In this document: positions 42,502-51,492 of the stretch, in pieces
Layout of the letters: the number at the start of each line of letters is the position of its first letter
Numbering within the stretch: the stretch's first letter is position 1
DNA from: Myxococcales bacterium
Lineage (GTDB): Bacteria; Myxococcota; Myxococcia; Myxococcales; Anaeromyxobacteraceae
DNA length: 64,000 nt
Direction of reading: 5' to 3'
Assembly: GCA_021806645.1 (NCBI GenBank)
Contig: JAJZQX010000002.1
Span: forward strand, 248,001-312,000
Position numbers and translations under genes: made by a program
Notes under the pieces: generated by a model
What the model was told of the DNA's origin: nothing
The model's input: only the letters and a program-made list of their open reading frames with translations
The model's database searches: none

Positions 42502-43155
42502 TCAGGTCCCGAGGTAGCGCCCCGGGCGGTGGTTGACCGCCAGCACCATGTTGAGCGCCACCGAGCCGATCACCGAGAGCACGATGGTGGCCAGCGGCAC
42601 CACGAAGAGCGAGGCCACCACCACCAGGGCGTCCACCACCAGCTGGAAGAGGCCGGCGCGGAGGCCGCGCCGCTCCTGCAGCCAGATGGCCAGCACGTTC
42701 AAGCCCCCGAGGCAGGCCTGGTGGCGGAAGAGGATGAGCAGGCCGACGCCGATGCTGGAGCCGCCCATCACCGCGGCGTAGAGCGGCTCGACGCGGCTGA
42801 AGGCGAGCACCAGGTGGAGCCGGTCGGCCCCGAGGGAGACCGCGCCGATGGCGGCGAAGGTCTTGAGGGTGAAGGCCCAGCCCATCTGGCGGACCGCCAG
42901 CCAGAAGAAGGGCAGGTTGAGGGCCACGAAGAGCTGGCCGAAGGTGAACGGCGTGAGCCGGGTCAGCAGGAGCGCCAGCCCGGCCGTCCCGCCCGAGAGC
43001 AGGTGGGCCTGCGAGAGCAGCCCGAAGCCGAGCGAGATGAAGAGCGAGGCGGTGAAGAGCGCCTGCGCGTCCTCGAGCCAGGAGTGGCGGGCGGCTCCAG
43101 GGACCGGCGCGGCCGGGGTGGAGTCGCTCGCCGGGAGCGGTGCGGGTGCGCTCAA
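42502..43155 (-). CDS. yitT: YitT-family membrane protein
   Basis: The 217-residue protein has five or six membrane helices. The YitT pattern begins with ALFTASLFISLGFGLLSQA and the small-residue loop HLLSGGTAGLALLL. It continues with FFWLAVRQMGWAFTLKTFAAIG and MGGSSIGVGLLILFRHQACLGGLNVLA. Unlike many YitT proteins it lacks the long C-terminal DUF2179 domain. The TTG start at 43155 overlaps the hisC stop in the four bases TTGA, a typical coupled arrangement. The function of YitT proteins is unclear; transport is suspected. Confidence 0.85.
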   Translation of the reverse strand: MSAPAPLPASDSTPAAPVPGAARHSWLEDAQALFTASLFISLGFGLLSQAHLLSGGTAGLALLLTRLTPFTFGQLFVALNLPFFWLAVRQMGWAFTLKTFAAIGAVSLGADRLHLVLAFSRVEPLYAAVMGGSSIGVGLLILFRHQACLGGLNVLAIWLQERRGLRAGLFQLVVDALVVVASLFVVPLATIVLSVIGSVALNMVLAVNHRPGRYLGT

Positions 43156-44198
43156 GGCGCCTCGCTCGCCGCCGCCAGCAGGGCGTCGTTCTCGGCGACG
43201 GTGCCGACCGAGATCCGGATGCACCCCTCCAGCCCGGCGTAGTGGTCCTGCCGGCGCACCAGCAGGCCGCGCGAGAGCAGGTGCTGGTAGGCGGCCCGGG
43301 CGTCGGGGGTCCGGACCAGCAGGTAGTTGGCGGCCGACGGGTGGACGGTCCAGCGCGGCTGGGCGGCCGCCAGCCCGGCGGCGAGCCGGGCCCGCTCGGA
43401 GCGGATCCGCTCCACCAGGGCGGCTACGTAGCCGGGCCGCTCCAGCGCGGCCTGGACGATGACGCCGGTGTGGGCCGGGATGCAGAAGGGCGGGAGCAGC
43501 GCCTGGACCACCGCCGCCACCCGCGGTGAGCCGAGCAGGTAGCCGGTGCGGATGCCGCCCAGCGACCAGGCCTTGGAGAAGGTGCGGAGGACGGCGACGC
43601 TGGGGTTCTCCCGGGCCAGCGGGCGGGCGTCGGTGCCGGCGAAGGCGTGGTAGGCCTCGTCGATCACCAGCAGCCAGCCGGTGGCGCGGGCCCGCTCGGC
43701 CAGCCTGGCCACGTCACCCGGGGTGAACAGGGCGCCGGTGGGGGCGTGGGGGACGGGCAGGAAGAGGACCCCCGGCGGGCCGTCGAGCGCCGCCAGCAGC
43801 GCCTGCAGCGGCAGGTTGAAGCCGGGGCCGAGCGGGACGGCGCGGTAGGGCGTGGCGGCGGCCACCGCGGCCCCCCTGTAGTAAGGGAAGGCCGGGGCGG
43901 TGTCGAGCACCTGGCGGGCGGCCTGGGCCAGCGCCAGGATGAGGAAGTTGGAGCCCGGGGCGACTACCACGCCAGCCTCGGGCCAGGCCTCGTGGCGGGC
44001 CAGCGCGGCGCGGACCTCGCCGGCGTGCAGCTCCGGGTAGCGGTTCCACGGGAGCGCGGCCAGCCGGTCGAGCACCAGCCGCTTCAGCTCGGGCGGCAGG
44101 TCCTCGGGGCTCTCGTTCTGGTCGAGCTTGGTGCGAGCGTCGGCCTTCGCGTACGGGTAGTCGGGCAGGTCGGCGAGGTGCGGCTTGAAGGCGTCCAC
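43152..44198 (-). CDS. hisC: Histidinol-phosphate aminotransferase
   Basis: HisC transfers the amino group to imidazole acetol phosphate in histidine synthesis using pyridoxal phosphate. The GTG at 44198 starts VDAFKPHLADLPDYP, followed by KLDQNESPED and GSNFLILALAQAARQVLD. The PLP Lys is in LRTFSKAWSLGGIRTGYLLG, the Asp/Tyr pair in LLVIDEAYHAFAG, and the C-terminal Arg in CIRISVGTVAENDALL. Length is 348 residues. No other his genes are adjacent, so the enzyme may instead act on another amino acid; aromatic aminotransferases share these motifs. Confidence 0.85.
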   Translation of the reverse strand: MDAFKPHLADLPDYPYAKADARTKLDQNESPEDLPPELKRLVLDRLAALPWNRYPELHAGEVRAALARHEAWPEAGVVVAPGSNFLILALAQAARQVLDTAPAFPYYRGAAVAAATPYRAVPLGPGFNLPLQALLAALDGPPGVLFLPVPHAPTGALFTPGDVARLAERARATGWLLVIDEAYHAFAGTDARPLARENPSVAVLRTFSKAWSLGGIRTGYLLGSPRVAAVVQALLPPFCIPAHTGVIVQAALERPGYVAALVERIRSERARLAAGLAAAQPRWTVHPSAANYLLVRTPDARAAYQHLLSRGLLVRRQDHYAGLEGCIRISVGTVAENDALLAAASEAP

Positions 44199-44304
44199 GG
44201 GCCCGGCAGGGTAGCAGGGAGCCGCCCGTCGGGCCAACCCGGCCCCTCGTCGGGGAATCCCGACGCCGCCTCGGCCAACCGGCCGGAATCAGGCCCGACC
44301 CCGG

Positions 44305-44321
44305 TTGGCAAGGTAGCTGCA
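44305..44321 (+). promoter_or_regulatory. Probable sigma-54 (-24/-12) promoter
   Basis: TTGGCAAGGTAGCTGCA has GG at 44307-44308 and GC at 44319-44320 separated by exactly 10 bases, the spacing required for sigma-54, and matches TTGGCA-...-TGCA well. It lies about 60 bases before the ATG of the small membrane protein at 44379. Confidence 0.6.
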
Positions 44322-44378
44322 ATTGGCAGTCCCCGGGTGGCCGAACGAACGGCACCGAACTCGAACTGGAGACAGACC

Positions 44379-44702
44379 ATGACCGTCAACACTCCCAAGG
44401 CCCAGAACAAGATCTTCGCGCTCGTCGGCGCCGGCATCGGCCTGGCCCTCTTCCTCGCCATCGCCCTGCTCCCCGCCATCCTCTACGGCGGCTACGCCGG
44501 GCTGCTGCTGGCCGGCGGCATCGTCGGCACGCCGGTCCAGCCCACCTTCCTGGTGAAGGGGCTCATCATCTTCGGCATGGTGCTCGGCGTCACCGGTATC
44601 GCCTCGCTCTTCGCCGTCCTCGGCGCCGTGGTCGGCGCGGCCGTCGGCGCGCTGACCGGCAAGGTCGCCCCGGCCAGGAAGGCGGTCGCCGACCACGCCT
44701 AG
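44379..44702 (+). CDS. Small membrane protein with three hydrophobic segments, unknown function
   Basis: The 107-residue protein has hydrophobic helices at about residues 12-35 (IFALVGAGIGLALFLAIALL), 36-50 (YGGYAGLLLAGGIVG) and 58-92 (GLIIFGMVLGVTGIASLFAV, then LGAVVGAAVGALTG). These are rich in Gly and Ala as in small oligomeric or glycine-zipper proteins. Both ends are short and polar. GGAG lies 10 bases before the ATG. It is a single gene flanked by a sigma-54-like promoter and a strong hairpin, so it forms its own transcription unit. I do not recognise the family. Confidence 0.7.
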   Translation: MTVNTPKAQNKIFALVGAGIGLALFLAIALLPAILYGGYAGLLLAGGIVGTPVQPTFLVKGLIIFGMVLGVTGIASLFAVLGAVVGAAVGALTGKVAPARKAVADHA

Positions 44703-44734
44703 CGGCTCGAGTCCGGCTCAAGTCGGACACCCAG

Positions 44735-44762
44735 AGCCCCGGGGCATCACGGCTCCGGGGCT
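44735..44762. terminator. Hairpin between convergent genes
   Basis: AGCCCCGG and CCGGGGCT form a perfect 8-bp stem around a 12-base loop; an alternative inner pairing (GAGCC/GGCTC) is also possible. It follows the small membrane protein gene and lies before the end of the convergent arginase-family gene. The T-content after it is low (TTCGTG). Confidence 0.6.
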
Positions 44763-44793
44763 TCGTGCTGTCAGGAGACCGGGTTGGCCGGGG

Positions 44794-45900
44794 TCAGTGG
44801 AACTGGCCCAGCGCGCCGTCGATGGTGAGGCGCAGGCAGCTCACGGCGGTGTCGAGGGTGCGCTCGCGTCCTTCCGGGGTGGGCGCGAGGTCGGGGGCGA
44901 CCTCCATGACGTCGCCGCCAGCCAGCTCGAACTCGCGGCCGAGCCTCCGGATCAGCTCGAGCACGAACTGGAGCGAGAGGCCGTCCGGCTCCGGGGTCCC
45001 GGTACCCGGGGCGAAGGCCGGGTCGAGCCCGTCCACGTCGTTGGAGAGGTAGACCGAGGTCACCCCCGCGGCGCGGCAGAGCGCCACGACACGCTCCAGC
45101 GCCGCGGCCGGGTCGCGCCGCACCTCGTCCGCCCAGACCTGGCGCACCCCCAGCGTTGACTCCCAGTGACCGCGGTCGTGGCGGCTGGCGCGAATCCCCA
45201 CCTGCACCAGCCGTCCGCCGCGCCCGAGCAGCTCGTTGGCGTGGAAGGACCAGGTGCCGAAGCAGATCCGGACCCCGAGCCGCTCCGGCAGCAGGTCGGT
45301 GTGGGCGTCGAGCTGGAGCAGGCCCAGCCCGGGCCGCGCCGCCGCCAGGGCCGCCACCGCCGGCCACGCCGCCGAGTGGTCGCCGCCCAGGGTGAACAGC
45401 CTGACCCCCGGGTTGTCCGCCAGCACCCGCCGGAAGACCCGCTCGGCGATGGAGAGCGGCGAGACCGGCAGCTCGCCGGCACCGGCCACCCCGGGGTAGA
45501 GCGCCTGGCGCGAAGCGCCCAGCTGGGCCGACGAGAGCATCTCGTCGTGGAGCAGCTGGGGGACGGTGAAGACGTCGCCGAGGTCCACCAGCCCGGCGGC
45601 ACGCGACCGCTCGAACCAGCCCGGGTCCCGCTCCAGCAGGTGAGCCCGGATGGCGGCGGGCGCGAGGTTGGCGCCGCGCCGGAAGCCGGCGCCGACGTCG
45701 CAGGGGATGCCGAGCAGGACGGCGCGAGCGGTGGCGGCCCGCCCGAGCTGGCCGCGCCACCGCGCTCCGACCTCGGCGTCGGACGCGGCCCCGGCCAGGC
45801 GCCGGACCAGCGCGGCCTGCGCCTCGCGCCCGGTCGAGACCAGGTGGATCCCGCCGCCGGCGGGGCGGAGCAGCGCCGCGAGCTCGTCCACCAGTGTCAC
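44794..45900 (-). CDS. Arginase/agmatinase/formimidoylglutamase-family metallohydrolase
   Basis: The binuclear-manganese motifs of the ureohydrolase family are all present: GGDHS, LQLDAHTDL and SNDVDGLDPAFAPGTGTPEPDG. The family hydrolyses guanidino or formimino groups of arginine, agmatine or formimidoylglutamate; substrate specificity is not clear from motifs alone. The N-terminal 60 residues are an extra, more variable segment. GTG 45900 is chosen, with AGAGG 6 bases upstream and 25 bases after the kinase stop; a longer start at 45942 would overlap the kinase gene. Length is 368 residues. Confidence 0.85.
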   Translation of the reverse strand: MTLVDELAALLRPAGGGIHLVSTGREAQAALVRRLAGAASDAEVGARWRGQLGRAATARAVLLGIPCDVGAGFRRGANLAPAAIRAHLLERDPGWFERSRAAGLVDLGDVFTVPQLLHDEMLSSAQLGASRQALYPGVAGAGELPVSPLSIAERVFRRVLADNPGVRLFTLGGDHSAAWPAVAALAAARPGLGLLQLDAHTDLLPERLGVRICFGTWSFHANELLGRGGRLVQVGIRASRHDRGHWESTLGVRQVWADEVRRDPAAALERVVALCRAAGVTSVYLSNDVDGLDPAFAPGTGTPEPDGLSLQFVLELIRRLGREFELAGGDVMEVAPDLAPTPEGRERTLDTAVSCLRLTIDGALGQFH

Positions 45901-45925
45901 GGGAGGCCTCTCATGGCGCCCACGC

Positions 45926-47821
45926 TCAGCGCCCCTCGACATGCCGGACGGCGTCGGCCGCCTCGGCCGAGCCGCAGGCCGGCCTGGAGCCGATGATGAT
46001 GCTGCCCAGCCGGCGCGTGTCGCGGGCCTCCGCCAGGTGGCGAAGCCGCCCAAGCGCCCTCCGGTCGCGCAGCTCGCCCAGCCCCCTCGACGCCGCCTTG
46101 CGCACGTCGCAGTCGGGATCGCCGAGCAGGGCGAGGTACCCGGCGCCGACGTCCACCTTCGCGCCCCGGCCGATCTCCCGCGCCACGCCCAGCGCCCGCA
46201 ACTTCACCCACGGTGACGAGCGGGGCGGGACCGCGGCCAGGGCGGGCCCGGCGGCGGGGCCGGCGCGGACCAGGAGGTGGGCGGAGCGGTCGGCCACGGT
46301 CTTCCCGCGGCCGAGGTCGGCCACCAGGTGATCCAGCGTGGCCCGGCCGAGCGGGGCCAGGGCCAGCGCGGTGGTCCATTCGTCGAGCGCGTGGAGGTGG
46401 TCGCCCTCGTCGTGCCAGGCGTGGCCGAGCTGCTCGTGGAGGGCCGGCTCGTCGGCGCGCGACCGGAGCAGCGGGGAGAGGATGGCCCGGGCCCTGGCCG
46501 GGTGGCCGGCCAGGAGCGCCCGCTCCGCCGCTTCGACCGGCATGCGAAGGGCGGCCGCCCGCTCCTCGGCGGCCGCGGCGGCCAGCCGGGCCCGCTCGAC
46601 CGCGGCCAGCGCGGTGGCCTGCGCCGTCGCCTCCCGTTGACGGTCCAGCGCCACCCGGCGGGCCCGTGCGGCGGCCATGGCTCCGCCCATGGCCACGGCC
46701 ACCAGCAGCAGCCCGAGGCCGATGGCGACGCGGGGATGGCGGCGCAGCCGGGCCTCGAACTCCCGGGTTAGCGGGTGGCTGACCCTGGCGGCGGCGCGCC
46801 CGCCATCCGCCGGGTAGGGGGCGCCGAGCTGGGCGGTGGGGCCCGACTCCAGCCCCGGCGACGACGTCGGGAGGACGGTTTCCAGGGAGGTGTAGATGAC
46901 CGCCGGCGGGGGCGTGGCCACCGGCAAGAGGCCGAGACCGTGATCGAGCACGGCGCCGAGGTCGGCCTTGAACTCGGCGGCGGACTGGTGACGCGCCGCC
47001 GGATCCTTCTGGCAGGCGCGGGCGATGGCCGCCAGCAGCAGCGGGTAGGCGGCCAGGTCGGCGCGGGCCTCGGCCAGGGGCGGGACCGGCTGGGTCGCCT
47101 GCATCATCAGCAGGCCGCGCGCGTCATCGGCCTTGAACGGTTGGCGGCCGGCCAGCATCCGCCAGCCGATCAGCCCGACCGTGTAGAGGTCGGCGCGGGC
47201 GTCGATGGGCGAGCCGGTGGCCTGCTCCGGCGAGAGGTACTCCGGCGTGCCCACCACCATCCCCGACTGCGTGGCGCTCCCCGATCCGGGTTCGGCCATC
47301 TTGGCGATGCCGAAGTCGAGGATCTTGACCAGCTCGCCGCCGGGCCCGCGCGCCAGGAAGACGTTCTCCGGCTTGAGGTCGCGATGGACCACGCCCTTGC
47401 CGTGCGCGGCCTCCAGCCCGTCGCAGAGCTGCCAGAGGATCTGGACCGCCTCGTCGGGCGGCAGGAACCCCTCACGGCGAAGCCGGTCGAAGAGGCTCTC
47501 GCCGTCGAGCAGCTCCATGGCGAGGTAGAGCAGCCCCTCGGGCGAACGCCGGAAGTCGGTGACGCGGACGATGTGCCGGTGCTCCAGCGAGGCGGCGATC
47601 TGCGACTCGCGCCGGAAGCGCTCCTGCAGCTCGGCCGAGGCGGTCAGCTCAGGCCGCAGCACCTTGAGCGCCACGTCCTTGCGCAGCGAGAGGTGGTGAG
47701 CGCGGAAGACGGCGCCCATCCCGCCGGAGGCCAGGTGGCGATCGATCCGGTACTGGCCGTCGAGGGTCGTGCCGACCAGCGAGGCCGGATCGAAGTCGAG
47801 GTGCTGGACGGGCTGCGACAC
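45926..47821 (-). CDS. Eukaryote-type Ser/Thr protein kinase with membrane span and C-terminal HEAT/TPR-like repeats
   Basis: The kinase domain spans residues about 25-285, with the Gly loop LASGGMGAVFRA, Lys53 (VALKVLRPE), catalytic HRDLKPEN (Asp148) and DFG at 169-171. The activation segment is intact (GTPEYLSPEQATG), so it should be active. A membrane helix follows near residue 360 (VAIGLGLLLVAVAMGGAMAA). The C-terminal part has TPR-like (HDEGDHLHALDEWTTALAL) and HEAT-like repeats (YLALLGDPDCDVRKAASRGL), probably for protein contacts outside the membrane. Such receptor-like kinases are numerous in myxobacteria. Start GTG 47821 lacks a strong ribosome-binding site. Confidence 0.93.
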   Translation of the reverse strand: MSQPVQHLDFDPASLVGTTLDGQYRIDRHLASGGMGAVFRAHHLSLRKDVALKVLRPELTASAELQERFRRESQIAASLEHRHIVRVTDFRRSPEGLLYLAMELLDGESLFDRLRREGFLPPDEAVQILWQLCDGLEAAHGKGVVHRDLKPENVFLARGPGGELVKILDFGIAKMAEPGSGSATQSGMVVGTPEYLSPEQATGSPIDARADLYTVGLIGWRMLAGRQPFKADDARGLLMMQATQPVPPLAEARADLAAYPLLLAAIARACQKDPAARHQSAAEFKADLGAVLDHGLGLLPVATPPPAVIYTSLETVLPTSSPGLESGPTAQLGAPYPADGGRAAARVSHPLTREFEARLRRHPRVAIGLGLLLVAVAMGGAMAAARARRVALDRQREATAQATALAAVERARLAAAAAEERAAALRMPVEAAERALLAGHPARARAILSPLLRSRADEPALHEQLGHAWHDEGDHLHALDEWTTALALAPLGRATLDHLVADLGRGKTVADRSAHLLVRAGPAAGPALAAVPPRSSPWVKLRALGVAREIGRGAKVDVGAGYLALLGDPDCDVRKAASRGLGELRDRRALGRLRHLAEARDTRRLGSIIIGSRPACGSAEAADAVRHVEGR

Positions 47822-47877
47822 GAGCGGGGATTCTAGCCCGGTCTCTCGCGGCGAAGGGAAGCCAGGAGGCCAGGGTG

Positions 47878-48243
47878 CTAGTCGACCGGCCGCTTGCCGT
47901 GCCGTGCCGTCACCACGGTGTGGATGCCGCCGCGGACGGCGAAGTCGCCCACCACCTCGATCCAGCGCGGGGCGATGGCCTTCACCAGGTCGTCGCAGAT
48001 CCGGTTGGTGACCGCCTCGTGGAACGTCCCCTCGTCCCGGAAGGACCAGAGGTAGAGCTTGAGGCTCTTCAGCTCGACGCAGGTCCTGCTGGGGACGTAG
48101 CGGAGCCGGATGGTGCCGAAGTCGGGCTGGCCGGTCTTCGGGCAGACGCAGGTGAACTCCGGGCAGACCATCGCGATCTCGTAGGCGCGGCCCGGCTTCG
48201 GGTTGGGGAAGGTGTCGAGGGTGCGGGACGGCTTGCTCGGCAT
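47878..48243 (-). CDS. queF: NADPH-dependent 7-cyano-7-deazaguanine reductase
   Basis: QueF reduces preQ0 to preQ1 with NADPH in queuosine synthesis. The 121-residue protein is the short, unimodular (YkvM-type) form. The catalytic Cys lies in [14 protein letters not shown], the substrate Glu and NADPH motif in [18 protein letters not shown], and the final block in [12 protein letters not shown]. The start at 48243 is the usual [15 protein letters not shown]-type N-terminus. The other tRNA-queuosine gene in the window is gluQ at 37082. Confidence 0.95.
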   Translation of the reverse strand: MPSKPSRTLDTFPNPKPGRAYEIAMVCPEFTCVCPKTGQPDFGTIRLRYVPSRTCVELKSLKLYLWSFRDEGTFHEAVTNRICDDLVKAIAPRWIEVVGDFAVRGGIHTVVTARHGKRPVD

Positions 48244-48311
48244 GCGGTGATCCTCGTGGGCTCGCCGCACGCTGGCCGGTGCGGCGCGTGACGTTTACCC
48301 CAGGCGGCCCT

Positions 48312-48557
48312 CTACTGCTTCTCGACCAGGACGCGGCCGTCCTTGGTGTGGACGCGGTACCTGTTGCCGTCCTTGCAGGTGGCGACGTAGTCGTTGTCGC
48401 CCCTGCGGTCGGCCTTCGTGACCTCACCGCAGGGCAGGCCGTGCAACGCGATGACGTCCGTGAGGTCCTTGAGTACCACGGTGTCGGCGGCGGCGACGAC
48501 GGACGGCGGCGAGAGCAGCGCCGCAACGGCGATGAGCGCGGGAATTCGGGCGTGCAT
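48312..48557 (-). CDS. Small secreted protein, unknown function
   Basis: The 81-residue precursor has a signal peptide (IPALIAVAALLSPPSVVAAA). The mature protein of about 57 residues has two cysteines (GLPCGEV and VATCKDGNRY) likely to form a disulfide, and a strand-rich end (YRVHTKDGRVLVEKQ). It resembles small periplasmic domains of unknown function found in proteobacteria. It lies 9 bases after the stop of the Ala/Pro-rich lipoprotein gene and is probably co-transcribed with it. Confidence 0.65.
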   Translation of the reverse strand: MHARIPALIAVAALLSPPSVVAAADTVVLKDLTDVIALHGLPCGEVTKADRRGDNDYVATCKDGNRYRVHTKDGRVLVEKQ

Positions 48558-48566
48558 GGGAGTCTC

Positions 48567-49154
48567 CTAGATCAAGCTGAACTTGTTCTTGTCGGCCAGC
48601 ACGCTCCAGATGACCTCGCGCGACCTGGCGATGTCGTCGGAGAGCACGGGATCGTCCTTCTGTATCAGCGACTGCACCTTCATGAGGAGGAGCTCGTAGT
48701 TCGGCCGCAGGTCGGTGAGCGTCGGTGGCTGCCGGCCCTCGTGATAGGCGCGGAACTTGGCGAGCAGGTCGTCCACCTGGTTCTTGAGCGCGAGCTTGGT
48801 GAATATGCCGATGGCCTTGGTGGCCTTGAGCCGCTGCTCGAGCCCCTTGAGGTCGAGGCGCGGGGCCGCGGCGGTCTGGGCGACGGGCGCGGCAGGCGCG
48901 GCAGGTGCGGCGGGTACGGCGGGTACGGCGTGAGCGGCGGGTGCGGTGGGGGCCGCGTGGGCCACGGGTGCGGCGGGCGCGACGTGGGCGACGTGGGCGG
49001 CTGGCGCGGGGGTGGCGGGCACCCGGGGCGCCGGCTTGGTGCCGGCCGGTGCCTTGACAGGACCGGCCACGGCCGGCGGAGCGTCGGCCGGAGGCTTCGT
49101 CATGCTGGCGCAGCCGGCAGCCAGCGCCAGGAACAGGATGGCGAGGGTTCGCAT
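48567..49154 (-). CDS. Lipoprotein with Ala/Pro/His repeat region
   Basis: The 195-residue precursor has a lipoprotein signal with the lipobox LALAAGCAS. A low-complexity stretch of about 75 residues is built of Ala, Pro, Val and His (AAHVAHVAPAAPVAHAAP and similar), which could span the envelope or bind metal through its His. The C-terminal 95 residues are helical and look globular (RLDLKGLEQRLKATKAIGIF, IARSREVIWSVLADKNKFSLI). Start ATG 49154 gives the complete signal; longer frames are unlikely. I recognise no family. The following gene also encodes an exported protein. Confidence 0.65.
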   Translation of the reverse strand: MRTLAILFLALAAGCASMTKPPADAPPAVAGPVKAPAGTKPAPRVPATPAPAAHVAHVAPAAPVAHAAPTAPAAHAVPAVPAAPAAPAAPVAQTAAAPRLDLKGLEQRLKATKAIGIFTKLALKNQVDDLLAKFRAYHEGRQPPTLTDLRPNYELLLMKVQSLIQKDDPVLSDDIARSREVIWSVLADKNKFSLI

Positions 49155-49204
49155 GGTGGATCCACAATACCGCCGGCGACGGCTTCGGCATAACTTCGGT
49201 CGCG

Positions 49205-49672
49205 CTACAACCTCAGCTCGAGGAGCTTGGAGCCGGGGAACGGGGTCGGGCGGTCGTCCGGGATCGGGGTGAAGCCGACGCCGCGGAAGAGCGTCTCCGC
49301 CCGCGTCATGACGGAGAGCGTCTCCAGCCGGACCGCACGGTATCCGGCCGCGCGCGCCCACGCGACGAGCGCCTCGGTGATCAGCTTGCCGACCCCCAGC
49401 TTCCGGAACGGACGGCGGACCCAGAGGCGTCGCAGCTCGACGACCCCGGGCCGGACTGGCCGGAGCGCGCCGCAGCCGGCCAGCTGGTCGCCGTCGCGCG
49501 CGACCACCAGCCGGCCTGACGGAGCCAGGTACGGCTCCGGCAGCGCGTCGAGTTCCCGCTGGAACTGGCCGCCGAACCAGAGGTCCACGCCGACCGCCTT
49601 CTTGTACTCGCCGAACAGGACGCGGACCGCTTCCATCTCGGCGGGCGCAGCAACCTCGACGATCTCGACCAT
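49205..49672 (-). CDS. GNAT-family N-acetyltransferase
   Basis: The 155-residue protein shows the GNAT fold. The N-terminal strand-helix (MVEIVEVAAPAEMEAVRVLF) leads to GGCGALRPVRPG-like beta strands. The acetyl-CoA pyrophosphate loop is in VRRPFRKLGVGKLITEAL (R-x-x-G-x-G/A), and motif B is ETLSVMTRAETLFRGVGFTPI. The acceptor is unknown. The start at 49672 is favoured over a longer one because the family begins close to this point. It precedes the lipoprotein gene by 50 bases on the same strand. Confidence 0.85.
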   Translation of the reverse strand: MVEIVEVAAPAEMEAVRVLFGEYKKAVGVDLWFGGQFQRELDALPEPYLAPSGRLVVARDGDQLAGCGALRPVRPGVVELRRLWVRRPFRKLGVGKLITEALVAWARAAGYRAVRLETLSVMTRAETLFRGVGFTPIPDDRPTPFPGSKLLELRL

Positions 49673-49794
49673 GGACGAAGCGTACCGCGCCACGCGCCCA
49701 CCGCGCAGCCATACCGTCCCGCGGGAATCGACGCGTTGCGTTGCCGCTATCGGGCCAGTGGGCGGGGTGGAGGACTACCCGCGCTGACGCGTGG

Positions 49795-51336
49795 TCACCC
49801 CAGGTCGGCGGCTGCGGAAAGCTTCGACAAGTGCCGGAGCACCACGTCTTCCATCGCCGCGATCTCCGTCTCCGTGAGCATGCTGAACTTCGAGCGCTTC
49901 GCGTTCGAGAGCCGCCCTCCGTTGCTGACCGCAACGCGCACGAACAGACGCAGGAGCCGATCGGGGAGCTCAACGACCCTGCGGATCTCCTCGTGCACCT
50001 TCTGGAACTCGACCACGAAGTCGAGCTCGTTTCGGAAGTCGGTTTCGATCGTGTCGGCGATCCATCGGTAGAGGTCTTCGGTCATCCGGGTCAAGTCGGG
50101 GAAGCGGTACAGAGACGAAGTGTCGTCTCCAATCGCGACGCGCCCTTCCTCGTCCATCTCGTAGTCGACCAGCGACATCACCGACCGGGAGAAGGACTCG
50201 AGGCAGTCGTCGTATTCGCGCGTCCTACGTACGATCACCGCCGACACGGGGAAGATCAGCTCGGCGGGAGTGAACCCACGCCGTGAGAGCACGTGGTGGA
50301 TCAGCAGGCGGTGCATGCGCCCATTCCCGTCGAGGAAAGGGTGAAGGAACACGAACCCGAAGGAGAGCACCGCAGCATGAACTACCGGGTCGATGCCCGC
50401 GCCCGACAGCCTGGCGGCGGTAGCCAGCCACCCGAGCATCAGGGTCCGGATCTCCTGAGGCCGAGGTGGAAGGTAGTGGACCCTCTCCTTGAGCCCCATG
50501 GTCTGGCCGACATAGTTCTGCTCTGTTCGAAATGCGCCCTCCGCAAAACGTGGATCGACCGTTTCATTCTGGATTCGGACCAGCTCCTGCTCGTTGAGCA
50601 CCGAAATTCTCGGCGCCTCTCGCAGCAACGCCATGTACCGCTCCGCCCGCTTGTCGTCGGGGCGCTCGTTTTCGATCTCGAACGACGACCTCGTTTCACG
50701 CGTGTACAGGTAGTTCACCGCCCGTCGGATGGCCCCTTCGTCGTAGTTCTTCACGAGCCGCGAGGCCGCGGCAGCGAGCCGACTGTCTTCGCGCTCCTTC
50801 AGCGTCGGAGTTCGACGCACGATCGGACAGAAATCGCGGACCCCGAGAAGGTTGTCGACCAGGCGCTGCCGCTTGAACCGTTCGGTTCCCTCGATCACCA
50901 CGTATTCGTCCGGATCGAGCAACGGCTGGTAGTTGCCGACGGACATGTCCGGGACCGGCAACCGGCGACCCGTGAGCCACTCGTACAGACACCAGAGTCG
51001 CCGCGCAAACACCCCCGTCGGAGTCGTCTTCACGAGTTGCGCGAGTTCTCCCTCGAGTCCGGGGCCGCGCGCAGCGAAGTAGGCTCGGAGCACCTCGATG
51101 TTCATGCCCTCGTGCTTGATCGCGAACTCCAGATGAGCGGTGTCCGCCTGGCCCGGATCGTACGAGGGGGGATACACCGTCCGCTCCTGGCCGGCCTCTT
51201 GAATGACCCGCTTCGCACCTGGCGCGACGAAGGAGAGCCGAAAGGGTGGTAGGACGCTCAGCTTCCGGTCGAGAATGAGCCGGGCGTACCCGATGGGCTG
51301 TGTGCCACCTGGGACGGTAAGTAGAGCTGGTCTCAT
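49795..51336 (-). CDS. Class II Fic protein (AMP-transferase-type)
   Basis: The Fic motif HPFLDGNGRMHR near residue 331-342 has the catalytic His and the Asn-Gly-Arg anion-binding turn, so AMP transfer (or a related modification) is expected. Near residue 218 the self-inhibitory motif S-x-x-x-E-N occurs as SFEIEN, placed before the Fic core, which makes this a class II protein kept silent by its own Glu. The N-terminal 200 residues (HEGMNIEVLRAYFA, PTGVFARRLWCLYEWLTG) are a typical extension of this Fic family. The C-terminal 120 residues are helical and end in a winged-helix-like segment. G+C is visibly lower than in flanking genes. Targets are unknown; the divergent RHH gene may regulate it. 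Confidence 0.9.
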   Translation of the reverse strand: MRPALLTVPGGTQPIGYARLILDRKLSVLPPFRLSFVAPGAKRVIQEAGQERTVYPPSYDPGQADTAHLEFAIKHEGMNIEVLRAYFAARGPGLEGELAQLVKTTPTGVFARRLWCLYEWLTGRRLPVPDMSVGNYQPLLDPDEYVVIEGTERFKRQRLVDNLLGVRDFCPIVRRTPTLKEREDSRLAAAASRLVKNYDEGAIRRAVNYLYTRETRSSFEIENERPDDKRAERYMALLREAPRISVLNEQELVRIQNETVDPRFAEGAFRTEQNYVGQTMGLKERVHYLPPRPQEIRTLMLGWLATAARLSGAGIDPVVHAAVLSFGFVFLHPFLDGNGRMHRLLIHHVLSRRGFTPAELIFPVSAVIVRRTREYDDCLESFSRSVMSLVDYEMDEEGRVAIGDDTSSLYRFPDLTRMTEDLYRWIADTIETDFRNELDFVVEFQKVHEEIRRVVELPDRLLRLFVRVAVSNGGRLSNAKRSKFSMLTETEIAAMEDVVLRHLSKLSAAADLG

Positions 51337-51492
51337 CGCTGGGTTGTTACTGGCGTCCTGCGTTCATTACGAAATGGCACTCGTCTGACATGGTCGTTAC
51401 ATACCAGCACGCCAGCTCCGGTCCAGTCGATTACATTGCAGCTGGATCAAGTACCACAGCCGTCACATCCGCATTTAGTACTTACAGATAGG

